From: Puniceibacterium antarcticum
GTDB lineage: Bacteria; Pseudomonadota; Alphaproteobacteria; Rhodobacterales; Rhodobacteraceae
NCBI RefSeq assembly: GCF_002760615.1
Contig: NZ_AWWI01000180.1
Span: 1-60,300 of the forward strand
Direction: 5' to 3'
Length of the DNA stretch: 60,300 nt
In this document: positions 9,150-19,974 of the stretch, piece by piece
Layout: every line of letters starts with the position of its first letter
Numbering within the stretch: the first letter of the stretch is position 1
Program-made: the position numbers and the translations under genes
Notes under the pieces: generated by a model
The model's database searches: none
Told to the model about the DNA's origin: nothing
Seen by the model: only the letters and a program-made list of their open reading frames with translations

Positions 9150-10298
9150 TCAAGTCCCGTCCAGCCAGCGCAGGATCTCGCCCCGGTTGCCGTCCAGATC
9201 GGGAGCTGGGGTGCGGGTGGTGCGGTCTTCGGCGCCGCTCATCTTGATCGGATTGCCCGCGGCGGTAAAGGCGGCGCGGCCGTTCTTGTCCAGCACATCG
9301 ACCACCATGTTGCGCGCAAGGATCTGCGGATCGCGCAGCACCTGATCGACGCTCTGGATCGGGCCGGTTGGAATGCCTGCCGCCGTCATCTTGGCAATCC
9401 AGTAGGCGCGGGTGTTGTCCAGTGTCACCGCCTCGATCAAGCGCTTGAGAAGGCGGGCATTTTTCACCCGCTCGGGGTTGGTGGCAAAGCGTGGTGAGTC
9501 CGAGAGCGGCAGGCTGAGCAGGACGCAGAGTTTTTCAAACAGCACATCATTGCCACAGGCGATGACGAAAAGCCCGTCAGAGGCATGGAAGGTTTCGAAG
9601 GGTGCGATTGACGGGTGGCGCGATCCGATCGGGCCGGGGGCCTTTCCGGTCACGGTGGTGAGCGCAATGGCGTGTTCCAGAAGGGTCACCTGAGCATCCA
9701 GCATCGAGATGTCGATGCGCCGACCCTGACCCGTCTTGGTGCGGTCCAGCAGCGCGGCAAGCACGCCCTGACAGAGGTACATGCCCGCGACAATATCCCC
9801 GATGGACGCCCCGACGCGCACCGGTTCGCGGCCCTTTTCACCGGTGATCGACATGACCCCTCCGCGCGCCTGAACCACCATATCATAGGCCGGGCGCTTG
9901 GCATCCGGGCCGGTCTGCCCGAACCCGGATACAGAGCCGTAAATCATTGCCGGATAAGCAGAATGTATCGCCTTCCAGCCATAGCCCAGACGATCCATCA
10001 CGCCGGGACGGTTGTTTTCCAGCAGCATGTCGGAACGTTCCAGAAGGCGTTCGAACACTGCGCGGTCCCCATCGTTCTTGAGGTCGAGCGCGATGGATTT
10101 CTTGGAATGGTTGATGGCGGCAAAATAGGCGCTCTTGCCATCCTTGAAAGGCGGAAAGGCACGGGTGTCATCCCCCATGCCGGGGCGTTCGACCTTTATC
10201 ACCTTTGCGCCCATATCGGCCAGTGTCAGCGAGCAGAAGGGCCCTGCGAGCACATGTGTGAGGTCAAGTATGGTGATGCCGGCGAGAGGGAGAGACAT
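9150..10298 (-). CDS. CaiB/BaiF family (class III) CoA transferase
   Basis: 382-residue enzyme that moves CoA between carboxylic acids through an enzyme-bound anhydride. Family signatures are clear: LDLTHVLAGPFCSLTLADMGAKVIKVERPG at the N-terminus, then YFAAINHSKKSIALDLK, the NNRPGVMDRLGYG segment with the expected region of the catalytic Asp, and YGSVSGFGQTGP. The start at 10298 follows AGGATCAGGC and puts MSLPLAGI at the N-terminus, as in homologues. Its acyl substrates cannot be read from the sequence, and there is no acyl-CoA dehydrogenase or hydratase partner next to it. Confidence 0.9.
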   Translation of the reverse strand: MSLPLAGITILDLTHVLAGPFCSLTLADMGAKVIKVERPGMGDDTRAFPPFKDGKSAYFAAINHSKKSIALDLKNDGDRAVFERLLERSDMLLENNRPGVMDRLGYGWKAIHSAYPAMIYGSVSGFGQTGPDAKRPAYDMVVQARGGVMSITGEKGREPVRVGASIGDIVAGMYLCQGVLAALLDRTKTGQGRRIDISMLDAQVTLLEHAIALTTVTGKAPGPIGSRHPSIAPFETFHASDGLFVIACGNDVLFEKLCVLLSLPLSDSPRFATNPERVKNARLLKRLIEAVTLDNTRAYWIAKMTAAGIPTGPIQSVDQVLRDPQILARNMVVDVLDKNGRAAFTAAGNPIKMSGAEDRTTRTPAPDLDGNRGEILRWLDGT

Positions 10299-10386
10299 GC
10301 CTGATCCTGATTCTGAATGCGCGTGCAGCACAACCTTTAGACGGCAGTGCCTTGCCTCTCTGCAAGGGTTTTGCTGCAAAATCCGG

Positions 10387-10437
10387 CAGATGGAAGGCGT
10401 ATGGTGGCCGTATGGAAAGCGTATGGCTGGCGTAAGG
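10387..10437 (+). repeat. 11-bp periodic CGTATGG array, copy A
   Basis: Units begin at 10387 (CAGATGG), 10398, 10409 and 10420 (CGTATGG each) and 10431 (CGTAAGG), exactly 11 bases apart, so every unit sits on about the same face of the helix. A second copy at 55326-55377 shares both the unit and much of the spacer sequence (GGAAGGCGTATGGT, CGTATGGAAA, CGTATGGCTG). Function unknown; ordered protein binding is an inference. Confidence 0.8.
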
Positions 10438-10507
10438 CGAAATTCAACGGTGCTGCTGAGGGCACGGCCTTCGCTGGGGGTTGTGGAACCATTGGCCACC
10501 GCTCGCG

Positions 10508-10523
10508 TTAACTAATTCTTAAC
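10508..10523 (+). promoter_or_regulatory. CtrA-type box upstream of small zinc-ribbon gene
   Basis: TTAA-CTAATTC-TTAAC is a perfect TTAA-N7-TTAAC CtrA consensus. It lies about 95 bases before the start at 10618. CtrA is the cell-cycle and motility response regulator fed by CckA, which is encoded in this window. Confidence 0.65.
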
Positions 10524-10617
10524 TTTGTGCATTCCAAGAAAGCGGGATGAGCTTAGGCAGGAACTGCTCGGCGAGGGCAGCATCGCCCGTTGAGAAGAAC
10601 AAACAAAAGAGCGAGGG

Positions 10618-10800
10618 ATGATGACGATCAGAGTTTTCACGTGCAAGGCCTGCAACTATGACATCAGGATGGGCGCCTCAGACTGTCCCTATTGCTTTAA
10701 GCCAGCGCCTTTTCTGAACAGGCGGTCCACGCATCTTATGGCGGGGGTGATTGGCTGCCTTTGGCTGGGGACGGTCTATTTGCTGCCGGGGGTTGTCTGA
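10618..10800 (+). CDS. small zinc-ribbon membrane protein
   Basis: 60 residues, not a family I can name. Residues 9-26 hold two CxxC knuckles (CKAC and CPYC) typical of a zinc ribbon, and residues 41-58 form one hydrophobic helix ending close to the C-terminus. Two consecutive ATG codons (10618, 10621) follow GAGCGAGGG. A perfect CtrA box lies upstream. The arrangement suggests a membrane-anchored zinc-binding small protein, but its partner is unknown. It is followed at some distance by guaB. Confidence 0.7.
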   Translation: MMTIRVFTCKACNYDIRMGASDCPYCFKPAPFLNRRSTHLMAGVIGCLWLGTVYLLPGVV

Positions 10801-10882
10801 GGCGATTTTTTCGTACGCCTTTCAGACTGACCTTATCGCTGGTGTTCGGCCCGCCGAGTCCGCCTCTGCGGCATCAGCCTGA

Positions 10883-12427
<1,545 letters not shown>

Positions 12428-13375
12428 TACCGCGCCTTTGAACGCATGACGATCTGTCCTGCCCGGCACATTGTGTGGGGCGGGACGGCACATGCCCGTT
12501 AGGCGGGCAGAAGATTGGCGTGCGCGGCCTTGCGATTTGTGCCGCGCCAGTTTCGCAGTTTCGCCGCTGCGGGTTCAGACCTTTGATAGAGAAGATATCA
12601 GGGCGGCTTTGATTTCGCCGTCGCGATAGTGCAGATTAAGCCCTGCTATTTCCCTCAACAAGACACCTTTATATCGGTGCCGGTTGCGGTCCTTATGCGG
12701 GGGCGAGGCGGGTCTTTTCCCGTTGGAGCAGATCAGAAGCGCGCCGTTTTTGCAGAAGGCGGCAGGGAAGTCGCATCGTTTTGTTAGAAGATTTCGCGCC
12801 GACGGGGAATTTTCAGATCCTGACCTAACCCTATGGGCTCATGCGCTGAATTGCCTGCTTGTGCGCCAATGGAGTGGTGTGCACCCCCTGCCAGCAGGGG
12901 CGGATGAGCCCCGTCTTGCGCCGCCTTGCTGGACCTCTGTGGGGCTGATCGGGTTGCGCTGCTGGGTCGATACAGCTAGAAGCAGCTTTATCGCAGTGTA
13001 TTTACCAGGACGGCCACAAGGTCGAATGGGCACCGCGACCGCCGCATAACCTGTAGGACGCGCCCTGCGCATTGGATGCCGATCCGGCGTCGCAATTGCC
13101 GTGGGCGATGCATGATCTGCGGCTTTTCTCAAGATGAGGGGAATTTCCTTCGTCTCATATTTCGCCCAATGGGACCGCGAAAACACGCTGGATATTTGAT
13201 CCAGGTGAATGGCGACCCGTTGCAAATGCATATGGAAGGTTATCGGCCGATTTTTACCCACGACCCGAGGTGATTTGCCGCGAATGGCGAATGTAAAACC
13301 CAAATGGGAAACGCGGTGTGCCGGATTGCTATGCGCAGCACACCCAATTCACGCAATCGGACAGAGGAAAAATCC
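12428..13375. other. 0.95-kb region without a supported gene
   Basis: Two overlapping frames (plus 12684-13049, minus 12839-13303) are open, but neither has a family, a good ribosome site or natural composition. Near 12492-12508 there is a small hairpin TGCCCG-N5-CGGGCA without a T run, which may help end guaB transcription, and near 12885-12900 a second hairpin CCCCTG-CCAG-CAGGGG. The right end must contain the promoter of the tmo cluster. I see nothing else I can name. Confidence 0.6.
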
Positions 13376-14314
13376 ATGAACCACACACGAATTACAGCAA
13401 TCGCCTTATGCGCCTTTGGCGCAATGCCTGCACTGGCAGAGGTCGAATCCGACGAACCCATCATCATCGTTCAGAACAACTGGACCAGTCAGCTGGTGCT
13501 GTCCAATGTTCTTGGTCAGATGCTGGAAAGCAAGGGCTACACGGTCGAATATACACCCTCGGACAGCCAGCTTCAGTTCAGTGCCCTTGCCAATGGCGAC
13601 ATGCATGTTCAGGTCGAGGCCTGGGAAGGATCGATGAAGGCAGCGTTCGAAAAGGGTCTTGAGGATGGCATGGTGGATGCCGGCACACATGACGCCGTCA
13701 CCCGCGAGGAATGGTGGATCCCGAACTACGTTCTTGAGGTTTGCCCCAAAGCCGGCACCTGGGAAGGGCTGAATGCCTGCGCCGATATTTTCAAAACTGC
13801 CGAGACATCGCCGAAAGGCCGGTTCCTGGGACCGCCGGCGGATTGGGGCAAGAATTATGCGGCGCGGATCGAGGCGCTGAACATGGATTTTGTCGCGATC
13901 AACGTCGGGCAGGCGGCCACGCTGTGGGCGGAGCTGCAATCGGCATATGACCGCGAGGAGCCGATCGTTCTGTTCAACTGGACGCCGAATTTCATCGAAA
14001 GCAAGTTCGAGGGCCAGTTCGTCGATTTCCCGGAACCCGAGCCCGCCTGCTTTGAAGACAAGGCCTGGGGCCCCAACCCCGATGCCACCGGCGATTGCGG
14101 CGCTCCGAGCTCTGCCTGGCTGAAAAAGGCGGCATGGTCGGGCATGGCCGAAGAATGGCCCGGTGCCTGGTCGGTTGTCGAAAAGATGAACGTCAATAAC
14201 GCGCAGATCGCCCGCGCCGCCCTGCTGGTGGATGTGGATGGCATGTCGCAGGAAGACGCGGCCACGCAGTGGATCAGCGAAAATCAGGATCTTGTCGACA
14301 GCTGGCTGAAGTAA
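13376..14314 (+). CDS. tmoX: TMAO ABC transporter, substrate-binding protein
   Basis: 312-residue periplasmic binding protein of the quaternary-amine (OpuAC/ProX) family. The signal peptide MNHTRITAIALCAFGAMPALA ends at residue 21. Tryptophan-rich segments (NNWTSQL, EAWEGSM, REEWWIPNYV, FNWTPNF) supply the aromatic cage that binds methylated ammonium groups. By sequence alone it could bind glycine betaine or choline; the assignment to TMAO rests on the directly following tmoV, tmoW and tmm, the arrangement known from marine Roseobacters. A GAGGAAAAATCC ribosome site precedes the ATG. Cysteine pairs in the C-terminal half may form disulfides. Confidence 0.88.
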   Translation: MNHTRITAIALCAFGAMPALAEVESDEPIIIVQNNWTSQLVLSNVLGQMLESKGYTVEYTPSDSQLQFSALANGDMHVQVEAWEGSMKAAFEKGLEDGMVDAGTHDAVTREEWWIPNYVLEVCPKAGTWEGLNACADIFKTAETSPKGRFLGPPADWGKNYAARIEALNMDFVAINVGQAATLWAELQSAYDREEPIVLFNWTPNFIESKFEGQFVDFPEPEPACFEDKAWGPNPDATGDCGAPSSAWLKKAAWSGMAEEWPGAWSVVEKMNVNNAQIARAALLVDVDGMSQEDAATQWISENQDLVDSWLK

Positions 14315-14338
14315 GCGCCACGCGATCAGAAATGACTG

Positions 14339-14366
14339 GGATGGGCGCCAGGCTGCGCGCCCATCC
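14339..14366 (+). terminator. intercistronic hairpin between tmoX and tmoV
   Basis: GGATGGGCGC and GCGCCCATCC form a perfect 10-bp stem around an 8-base loop. There is no long T run, so it probably attenuates or protects the tmoX 3' end, giving more binding protein than permease, as is common in ABC operons. Confidence 0.7.
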
Positions 14367-14398
14367 TGTTCCCTATTGGAATCCAAAGGACCACCCGC

Positions 14399-15421
14399 AT
14401 GAGCTCTGACGTCAAGATCCGCTGCAAGAACCTTTGGAAACTGTTTGGCCCGAACCCTGCGCGCTTTTTGCAGGACCATGACGGCAATCCAAGCGCTGAG
14501 GCGCTGGAAGAGGGCGGCTATATCGGGGCGGTGCAGGATGTGTCGTTTGATGTGCATGACGGCGAGATACTGGTCATCATGGGGCTGTCGGGATCGGGGA
14601 AATCGACCCTGATCCGCTGTATCAGCCGCCTCAACGATCCGACCTCGGGTGAGATGGATTTTGACGGCAAGGATCTGCTGAATGCCACGGCGGCCGAACT
14701 GATCGAGATCCGGCGCCACAAGATGGGTATGGTTTTTCAAAACTTTGGCCTGTTGCCCAACCGCGATGTGCTGTCCAACGTGACCTTTCCGCTGGAGATG
14801 CAGGGCATGGGCCGCGAGGCGCGCGAGGCCAAGGCGCGCGAGATGGTGGAGCTGGTGGGGCTTACGGGGCGCGAGGCGAATTTCCCCGGGGAGCTTTCGG
14901 GCGGGCAGCAGCAAAGGGTCGGGATTGCCCGGTCGCTTGCGGTGGACCCGGATGTCTGGTTCCTGGACGAGCCGTTTTCGGCGCTGGATCCGCTGATCCG
15001 CGCGGAAATGCAGGATGAATTCATGCGCCTGCAAAAGGTACTGAAAAAGACCATCGTGTTTATCACCCATGATTTCGAAGAGGCCGTGAAACTGGCGGAC
15101 CGGATCGGGATCATGAAAGGGGGGCGCATGGTGCAGATGGGCACGCCCGAGGATATCGTGCTGAACCCGGCCACCGATTATGTCGCCGAATTTGCCCGCA
15201 ATGCCCCGCATGAACGTATCATCACCCTGCGCGCCATCATGTCGTCGGACCGGGTGGTCACGGATGTGCCGCCGCTGAACGCCCGTGACCTGATCGGGGA
15301 TGTGGCGCGACAGGTGCTGTCGTCGGAAACACCGATTGCCGTGGCGCATCGCGGGAAAATCGTAGGCTCTGTCGGGCGGGTGCAGATGCTGGACGGGCTT
15401 TACGGGCCAGAGGCGCAATGA
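14399..15421 (+). CDS. tmoV: TMAO ABC transporter, ATP-binding protein
   Basis: 340-residue ATPase of the ProV/OpuAA type. Walker A GLSGSGKST is at residues 62-70, followed by the signature LSGGQQQR and Walker B VWFLDEP. The C-terminal extension after THDF is the regulatory region that carries CBS domains in ProV relatives; here it is short and only partly CBS-like. It energises TmoW for uptake of the ligand delivered by TmoX. The stop overlaps the tmoW start by four bases (ATGA), so the two are translationally coupled. Confidence 0.9.
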   Translation: MSSDVKIRCKNLWKLFGPNPARFLQDHDGNPSAEALEEGGYIGAVQDVSFDVHDGEILVIMGLSGSGKSTLIRCISRLNDPTSGEMDFDGKDLLNATAAELIEIRRHKMGMVFQNFGLLPNRDVLSNVTFPLEMQGMGREAREAKAREMVELVGLTGREANFPGELSGGQQQRVGIARSLAVDPDVWFLDEPFSALDPLIRAEMQDEFMRLQKVLKKTIVFITHDFEEAVKLADRIGIMKGGRMVQMGTPEDIVLNPATDYVAEFARNAPHERIITLRAIMSSDRVVTDVPPLNARDLIGDVARQVLSSETPIAVAHRGKIVGSVGRVQMLDGLYGPEAQ

Positions 15422-17418
15422 GCCAGCCGTTTCAAATGCCACGTTTCCTCGCTGCCCCGCGCCTGCTGTCGCCGCGTCTGTCGCTGGCGCAGGTGCCGCT
15501 GATCTGGCAGTTTGCCGTGATCATTGCTTTGGGCCTTGCCCTGTCGGCGCTGTGGGGCGGGGCGTTGCGCTGGCCCGAGGCCTGGGTCATCCCGATGCGC
15601 GGATGGATCACGCGGTTTTTCGAATGGCTGGGCGAGGATGCCGGGATCGGCAGCTACAAGGTTCGCGACCTGACCCGGTTTCTGGCGGATCTGCTGGATC
15701 AGCCGCTGACCTGGGCGGAATATCTGCTGTATCGCGGTATCCGGCCGCTGGATCTGCCGCCGCTGCCGTGGGTGTCAATTGTGCTGGGCGCGGCTATTCT
15801 GGGCCATTGGGTGGGCGGCTGGCGGCTGGCGTTGTTTTCGGCCAGCTGCCTGTTGTACCTCGCAGTGTTCGGGTTGTGGCGTGACGGTATGCGCACCCTT
15901 ACAATCGTGATTGTGGCCGTGCCCTTTGCGGTGAGCATCGGGCTGTGGCTGGGGATCTGGGCGGTGCGGTCACGCCGTGTGGCAGCGGTTGTCAGTCCGA
16001 TGTTCGATCTTATGCAGGCCACACCGCATATGGCCTATCTGGTGCCTGTGGTGATCCTGTTCGGATTCGGTCAGGTGCCTGCGCTGATCGCCACAGTGAT
16101 CTTTGCCATGCCGCCGATGGCGCGCTGCGTGATCCTGGCGCTACAGACCGTTCCGCCGGAAATCACCGAAGCGGGCACGATGTCGGGCTGCACGCCGCGT
16201 CAGTTGCTGTGGAAGGTGCAGATCCCTGCGGGCAAGCGGATCCTGATGCTGGGGGTCAATCAGGTTGTGATGCAGACGCTGGCCATGGTGGTGATTGCGT
16301 CTCTAGTGGGGGCGACGGGTCTGGGGCAGCAGCTTTTGACCTCGCTCCAGCAGCTGAAACTGGGTGCCGCGGTCGAGCAGGGGCTGGGGATCGTGATGAT
16401 TGCCATCGTGCTGGACCGGGTGACGCAGGCCTGGGCGAACCGGCCCACGGATTATGCGGCGCGCGGGCGCAGCTGGCGTTTTCGCCACCGTCATGCGCTG
16501 GCCTTTGGTGCGGCGCTGATCGTGTCGTTCGCCTTGGCGGCGCTGTTCAAGGAAGCCTCGGTCCTGCCCAAGCGGCTGACTGTGACCTTTGGCACGCAGA
16601 TGGACGAGGCGGTGCGCTGGTTCGCAAAGGTCAGCTATGACTACATCCAGCCGGTGCGGGATTTCATCACGGTTGAGATGCTGATCCCGCTGCGTGATTT
16701 CTGTCTGGCGGTGCCTTGGGTGGTCGTTGTGGGACTGGTCGGCGCGGCGGGGCTGCGTCTGGGCGGGCGCGGCACGGCGCTGCTGTGCATGGGTCTGGTT
16801 TTGGGTATCGTGCTGTTCGGGTTCTGGGAACCGGCGGTTCTGACCGTCTATCTGGTGTTTTCGGCGGTTGTGATCTGCGTCTGCATCGGGCTGCCGATCG
16901 GCATCTGGGCGTCCAGATCGCCGCGCGTGGCGCGCCCGGTCATGGCGATCTGCGACACGCTGCAGACCTTTCCGTCCTTCATCTATCTGATCCCGGTGAT
17001 CATGCTGCTCAAGGTCGGGGATCTGTCCAATATCGTGGCGATCCTGGCCTATGCCACGGTGCCGTCGATCCGCTACACCTATCTGGGGCTCAGGCGCATT
17101 CCGGATGTGACCATCGAGGCGGCGATTGCCAATGGGGCCACACCACGCCAGCGGTTGTTCAAGGTCGAACTGCCCGTGGCCCTGCCCGAGATCATGCTGG
17201 GTCTGAACCAGACCATCATGATGGCGCTGTCCATGGTCGCAATCACTGCCCTGATCGGATCGCGTGATCTGGGGCAAGAAATTTACCGCGCGCTGCCCAC
17301 GGCGGACACCGGGCGCGGCATTCTGGCGGGGCTCTCCATTGCCGCCATCGGGATCGTGGCCGACCGGCTGATCCAGGGCTGGGCAAACAAGCGCAAGAAA
17401 CACCTTGGGGTTGGCTGA
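15418..17418 (+). CDS. tmoW: TMAO ABC transporter, duplicated permease
   Basis: 666 residues with two tandem permease halves, each with a binding-protein-dependent transport domain. The first EAA-type loop is [22 protein letters not shown], near residue 255; the second is [23 protein letters not shown], near residue 565. Each half has its own run of helices. Both halves of the usual permease dimer are therefore fused in one chain, as expected for the TMAO transporter of Roseobacters. It overlaps tmoV by ATGA and is followed 35 bases later by tmm. Confidence 0.88.
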   Translation: MSQPFQMPRFLAAPRLLSPRLSLAQVPLIWQFAVIIALGLALSALWGGALRWPEAWVIPMRGWITRFFEWLGEDAGIGSYKVRDLTRFLADLLDQPLTWAEYLLYRGIRPLDLPPLPWVSIVLGAAILGHWVGGWRLALFSASCLLYLAVFGLWRDGMRTLTIVIVAVPFAVSIGLWLGIWAVRSRRVAAVVSPMFDLMQATPHMAYLVPVVILFGFGQVPALIATVIFAMPPMARCVILALQTVPPEITEAGTMSGCTPRQLLWKVQIPAGKRILMLGVNQVVMQTLAMVVIASLVGATGLGQQLLTSLQQLKLGAAVEQGLGIVMIAIVLDRVTQAWANRPTDYAARGRSWRFRHRHALAFGAALIVSFALAALFKEASVLPKRLTVTFGTQMDEAVRWFAKVSYDYIQPVRDFITVEMLIPLRDFCLAVPWVVVVGLVGAAGLRLGGRGTALLCMGLVLGIVLFGFWEPAVLTVYLVFSAVVICVCIGLPIGIWASRSPRVARPVMAICDTLQTFPSFIYLIPVIMLLKVGDLSNIVAILAYATVPSIRYTYLGLRRIPDVTIEAAIANGATPRQRLFKVELPVALPEIMLGLNQTIMMALSMVAITALIGSRDLGQEIYRALPTADTGRGILAGLSIAAIGIVADRLIQGWANKRKKHLGVG

Positions 17419-17453
17419 TCCTGCATATTTCAATGACTGAAGGAAAACTGCCA

Positions 17454-18797
17454 ATGACGAAACGTATTGCCGTGATCGGCGCCGGGCCGTCGGGGCTGGC
17501 CCAGCTGCGGGCCTTTCAATCTGCCGCACAGATGGGGGCCGAGATCCCTGAAATCGTCTGCTTTGAAAAGCAGGACAACTGGGGCGGCTTGTGGAATTAC
17601 ACTTGGCGCACCGGGCTGGATGAATTTGGTGAACCTGTGCACGGGTCAATGTATCGCTACCTGTGGTCGAACGGTCCGAAAGAGGCGCTGGAATTCGCCG
17701 ATTATTCCTTTGAGGAGCATTTCGGCAAACAGATCGCATCCTACCCGCCACGGGCGGTGCTGTTCGATTATATCCAGGGACGGGTGCAAAAGGCGGATGT
17801 GCGCGACTGGATCCGTTTTCGCACCCCGGTGCGGGATGTGTCCTATGACGCGGTGACCGGGCTGTTCACCGTGACGGCACACGATCTGGTCGGGGATCAC
17901 GCCTATGAAGAGGTGTTTGATCATGTCATCGTCGCCTCGGGCCATTTTTCGACGCCGAATGTGCCGGAATTCAACGGGTTCGACCGGTTCAACGGGCGGG
18001 TGCTGCATGCGCATGATTTCCGCGATGCACGGGAATTTGCGGGCAAGGATATCTTGCTTGTCGGCACCAGCTATTCCGCCGAGGATATCGGGTCGCAATG
18101 CTGGAAGTACGGCTGCAGATCGGTGACGGTGTCACATCGCACGGCACCGATGGGCTATGACTGGCCCGACAACTGGCAGGAGGTGCCCCTGCTGCAAAAG
18201 ATCGAGGGCAACACCGCCACCTTCAAGGATGGCACCACCAAGGACGTGGATGCGGTGATCCTGTGCACCGGCTACAGGCATCACTTTGCCTTCCTGCCTG
18301 ATGATCTGCGCCTGCAAACCGCGAACCGGCTGGCGACGGCGGATCTTTACAAGGGGGTGGTGCTGACGCACAATCCGGCGATGTTCTATCTGGGCATGCA
18401 GGATCAGTGGTTTACCTTCAACATGTTCGACGCGCAGGCGTGGTATGTGCGCGATGTCATTCTGGGCCGGATTGCACTGCCCAATGACCCTGCCGCGATG
18501 CAGGCCGATGTGACGGAACGAGTGGCGCGCGAAGATGCGGGGCAAAGCGATCATGATGCGATCTGCTATCAGGGCGATTACATCAAGGAGCTGATTTCCG
18601 AAACCGATTACCCGAGCTTTGATGTGGACGGCGCGAGCGATGCGTTCTTTCAGTGGAAAAAGCACAAGAAGGCCGACATCATGGGTTTTCGCGACAACAG
18701 CTATCGCTCGGTGATCACCGGGTCGATGGCGCCCGCGCATCACACGCCGTGGAAAGACGCGCTGGACGACAGTCTGGAAAGTTATCTGCAGAACTGA
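17454..18797 (+). CDS. tmm: trimethylamine monooxygenase (flavin-containing)
   Basis: 447 residues. Oxidises trimethylamine to TMAO with FAD, NADPH and O2; related enzymes also convert dimethylsulfide to DMSO. The FAD motif GAGPSG is at residues 9-14, the NADPH-binding GTSYSA is near residue 205, and the CTGY motif is in the C-terminal third. Segments such as [36 protein letters not shown] and [18 protein letters not shown] closely match marine bacterial Tmm rather than other flavin monooxygenases. The start at 17454 follows GAAGGA; an in-frame ATG at 17433 is less likely. Its position after tmoXVW is the known Roseobacter order. Confidence 0.95.
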   Translation: MTKRIAVIGAGPSGLAQLRAFQSAAQMGAEIPEIVCFEKQDNWGGLWNYTWRTGLDEFGEPVHGSMYRYLWSNGPKEALEFADYSFEEHFGKQIASYPPRAVLFDYIQGRVQKADVRDWIRFRTPVRDVSYDAVTGLFTVTAHDLVGDHAYEEVFDHVIVASGHFSTPNVPEFNGFDRFNGRVLHAHDFRDAREFAGKDILLVGTSYSAEDIGSQCWKYGCRSVTVSHRTAPMGYDWPDNWQEVPLLQKIEGNTATFKDGTTKDVDAVILCTGYRHHFAFLPDDLRLQTANRLATADLYKGVVLTHNPAMFYLGMQDQWFTFNMFDAQAWYVRDVILGRIALPNDPAAMQADVTERVAREDAGQSDHDAICYQGDYIKELISETDYPSFDVDGASDAFFQWKKHKKADIMGFRDNSYRSVITGSMAPAHHTPWKDALDDSLESYLQN

Positions 18798-18820
18798 GTG
18801 ATTTGGGCATGAAGAGAGAG

Positions 18821-18850
18821 GGGGCGCAGCGCAGGCTGGCGCCCCTTCTG
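18821..18850 (+). terminator. probable terminator after tmm
   Basis: GGGGCGC (18821-18827) and GCGCCCC (18839-18845) form a stem with an 11-base loop, followed by a moderately T-rich stretch. Confidence 0.6.
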
Positions 18851-19114
18851 GTTGTTGAACCTTACAGCGATGTCATGTGGCTGTCAGGGTGCTGACAGCG
18901 ACGCTGCCCAGATGAAGAGCAGGGCAAGGTTGCGGTTGCATCTGCCGCAAGTTGCCCGGAAGAATTGTTATTGGAACGTGCCGGATGCCACCCTGCCGGG
19001 AACCCGGGGGGGCTGCGTCTGGTTGGTTCTGAGACACTGCATCCTGTCCCCGACGCGGACAGCTTGCGCCCCATGCGGGTATCGCGCCTGCGCTGCACAG
19101 AAGGAAGCCAACTC
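18846..19114 (+). promoter_or_regulatory. bdhA upstream region with perfect inverted repeat
   Basis: Between the tmm terminator and bdhA. GCTGTCAG-GGTG-CTGACAGC at 18880-18899 is an 8-bp perfect inverted repeat with a 4-base loop: an operator or an RNA hairpin. No gene fits in the rest. Confidence 0.45.
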
Positions 19115-19897
19115 ATGAACCTCAAAGACAAGGTCTGCATCGTCACCGGATCCGCCAGTGGCATCGGCCATGCCATCGCCAAGCGCTATGTTGCGGATGG
19201 CGCGCGTGTGGTGATTGCGGATCTCAAGCTTGACGCAGCGCAGAAGACCGCTGATGCGCTGACGGCCGCGGGGCCGGGCAAGGCGATGGCGGTCGAGATG
19301 GATGTGACCGACGAGGCGCAGGTGAATGCAGGCGTCGCAGAGGTGGTCAAGGCCTGGGGCGGGGTGGATGTGCTGGTGTCCAACGCTGGGATCCAGATCG
19401 TGCACCCGCTGCAGGATTTCCCCTATGATGAGTGGAAAAAGTTGCTGTCGATCCATCTGGACGGGGCGTTCCTGACCTCAAAGGCGGTGCTGCCGCATAT
19501 GTACGCGGCCGGGTCGGGCAGCATCATCTTTATGGGATCGGTGCATTCCAAGGAGGCCTCCGCGCTCAAATCCGCCTATGTGACGGCCAAACACGGGCTT
19601 ATGGGCCTGTCCAAGGTCATCGCCAAAGAGGGTGGTCCGAAAGGCGTGCGCTCCAACGTGATCTGCCCGGGATTCGTGCGCACGCCGCTGGTGGAAAAGC
19701 AGATCCCGGAGCAGGCCAAGGATCTGGGTATTTCCGAAGACGAGGTTGTGAGCAAGGTGATGCTGGGCGGCACGGTGGATACAGAATTCACCACGGTCGA
19801 GGATGTGGCGGAAATCGCCTGGGTGTTTGCCGCGTTTGAAACCAATGCGCTGACCGGTCAGTCGCTGAACGTATCACACGGCTGGTCGATGACCTGA
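19115..19897 (+). CDS. bdhA: D-3-hydroxybutyrate dehydrogenase (SDR)
   Basis: 260 residues. NAD-dependent oxidation of 3-hydroxybutyrate to acetoacetate, the step that follows polyhydroxybutyrate depolymerisation. Short-chain dehydrogenase signatures: TGSASGIG at the N-terminus, NAGIQ near residue 90, the catalytic Ser in MGSVHS and the Tyr-Lys pair in SAYVTAKHG. The segment [11 protein letters not shown] and the C-terminal [15 protein letters not shown] are typical of 3-hydroxybutyrate dehydrogenases rather than 3-oxoacyl reductases. The start at 19115 follows AGAAGGAA. It stands alone. Confidence 0.9.
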   Translation: MNLKDKVCIVTGSASGIGHAIAKRYVADGARVVIADLKLDAAQKTADALTAAGPGKAMAVEMDVTDEAQVNAGVAEVVKAWGGVDVLVSNAGIQIVHPLQDFPYDEWKKLLSIHLDGAFLTSKAVLPHMYAAGSGSIIFMGSVHSKEASALKSAYVTAKHGLMGLSKVIAKEGGPKGVRSNVICPGFVRTPLVEKQIPEQAKDLGISEDEVVSKVMLGGTVDTEFTTVEDVAEIAWVFAAFETNALTGQSLNVSHGWSMT

Positions 19898-19923
19898 GCT
19901 GAGGTCCGAACGGTTCACATCAA

Positions 19924-19954
19924 AAAGCCCGGCGCAGGGGATGCGTCGGACTTT
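19924..19954. terminator. bidirectional terminator between bdhA and GlsB-like gene
   Basis: AAAGCCCGGCGC and GCGTCGGACTTT pair around a 7-base loop with one wobble or mismatch on each strand. The minus-strand transcript ends in a run of five U; the plus-strand run is shorter. It sits between two convergent genes. Confidence 0.75.
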
Positions 19955-19974
19955 GTCGTGTTCGGGATTGTTGG

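Larger units (their letters stand above)
10299..10617. other. 319-base divergent intergenic region
   Basis: Separates the CoA transferase (minus) from the small zinc-ribbon gene (plus). It holds the 11-bp periodic CGTATGG array (10387-10437) and a CtrA-type box (10508-10523). No further gene is supported. Confidence 0.7.

Noticed and set aside
12684-13303. Two overlapping frames of 121 (plus) and 154 (minus) codons
   Set aside because: No family, weak start contexts and unnatural composition; treated as non-coding.
13406-15442. 678-codon open frame on the minus strand
   Set aside because: It is the reverse-strand shadow of tmoX and tmoV; its composition (very rich in His, Arg, Gln, Pro) is typical of antisense frames in GC-rich genes.
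16303-17751. 482-codon open frame on the minus strand
   Set aside because: Antisense shadow of tmoW and the start of tmm.
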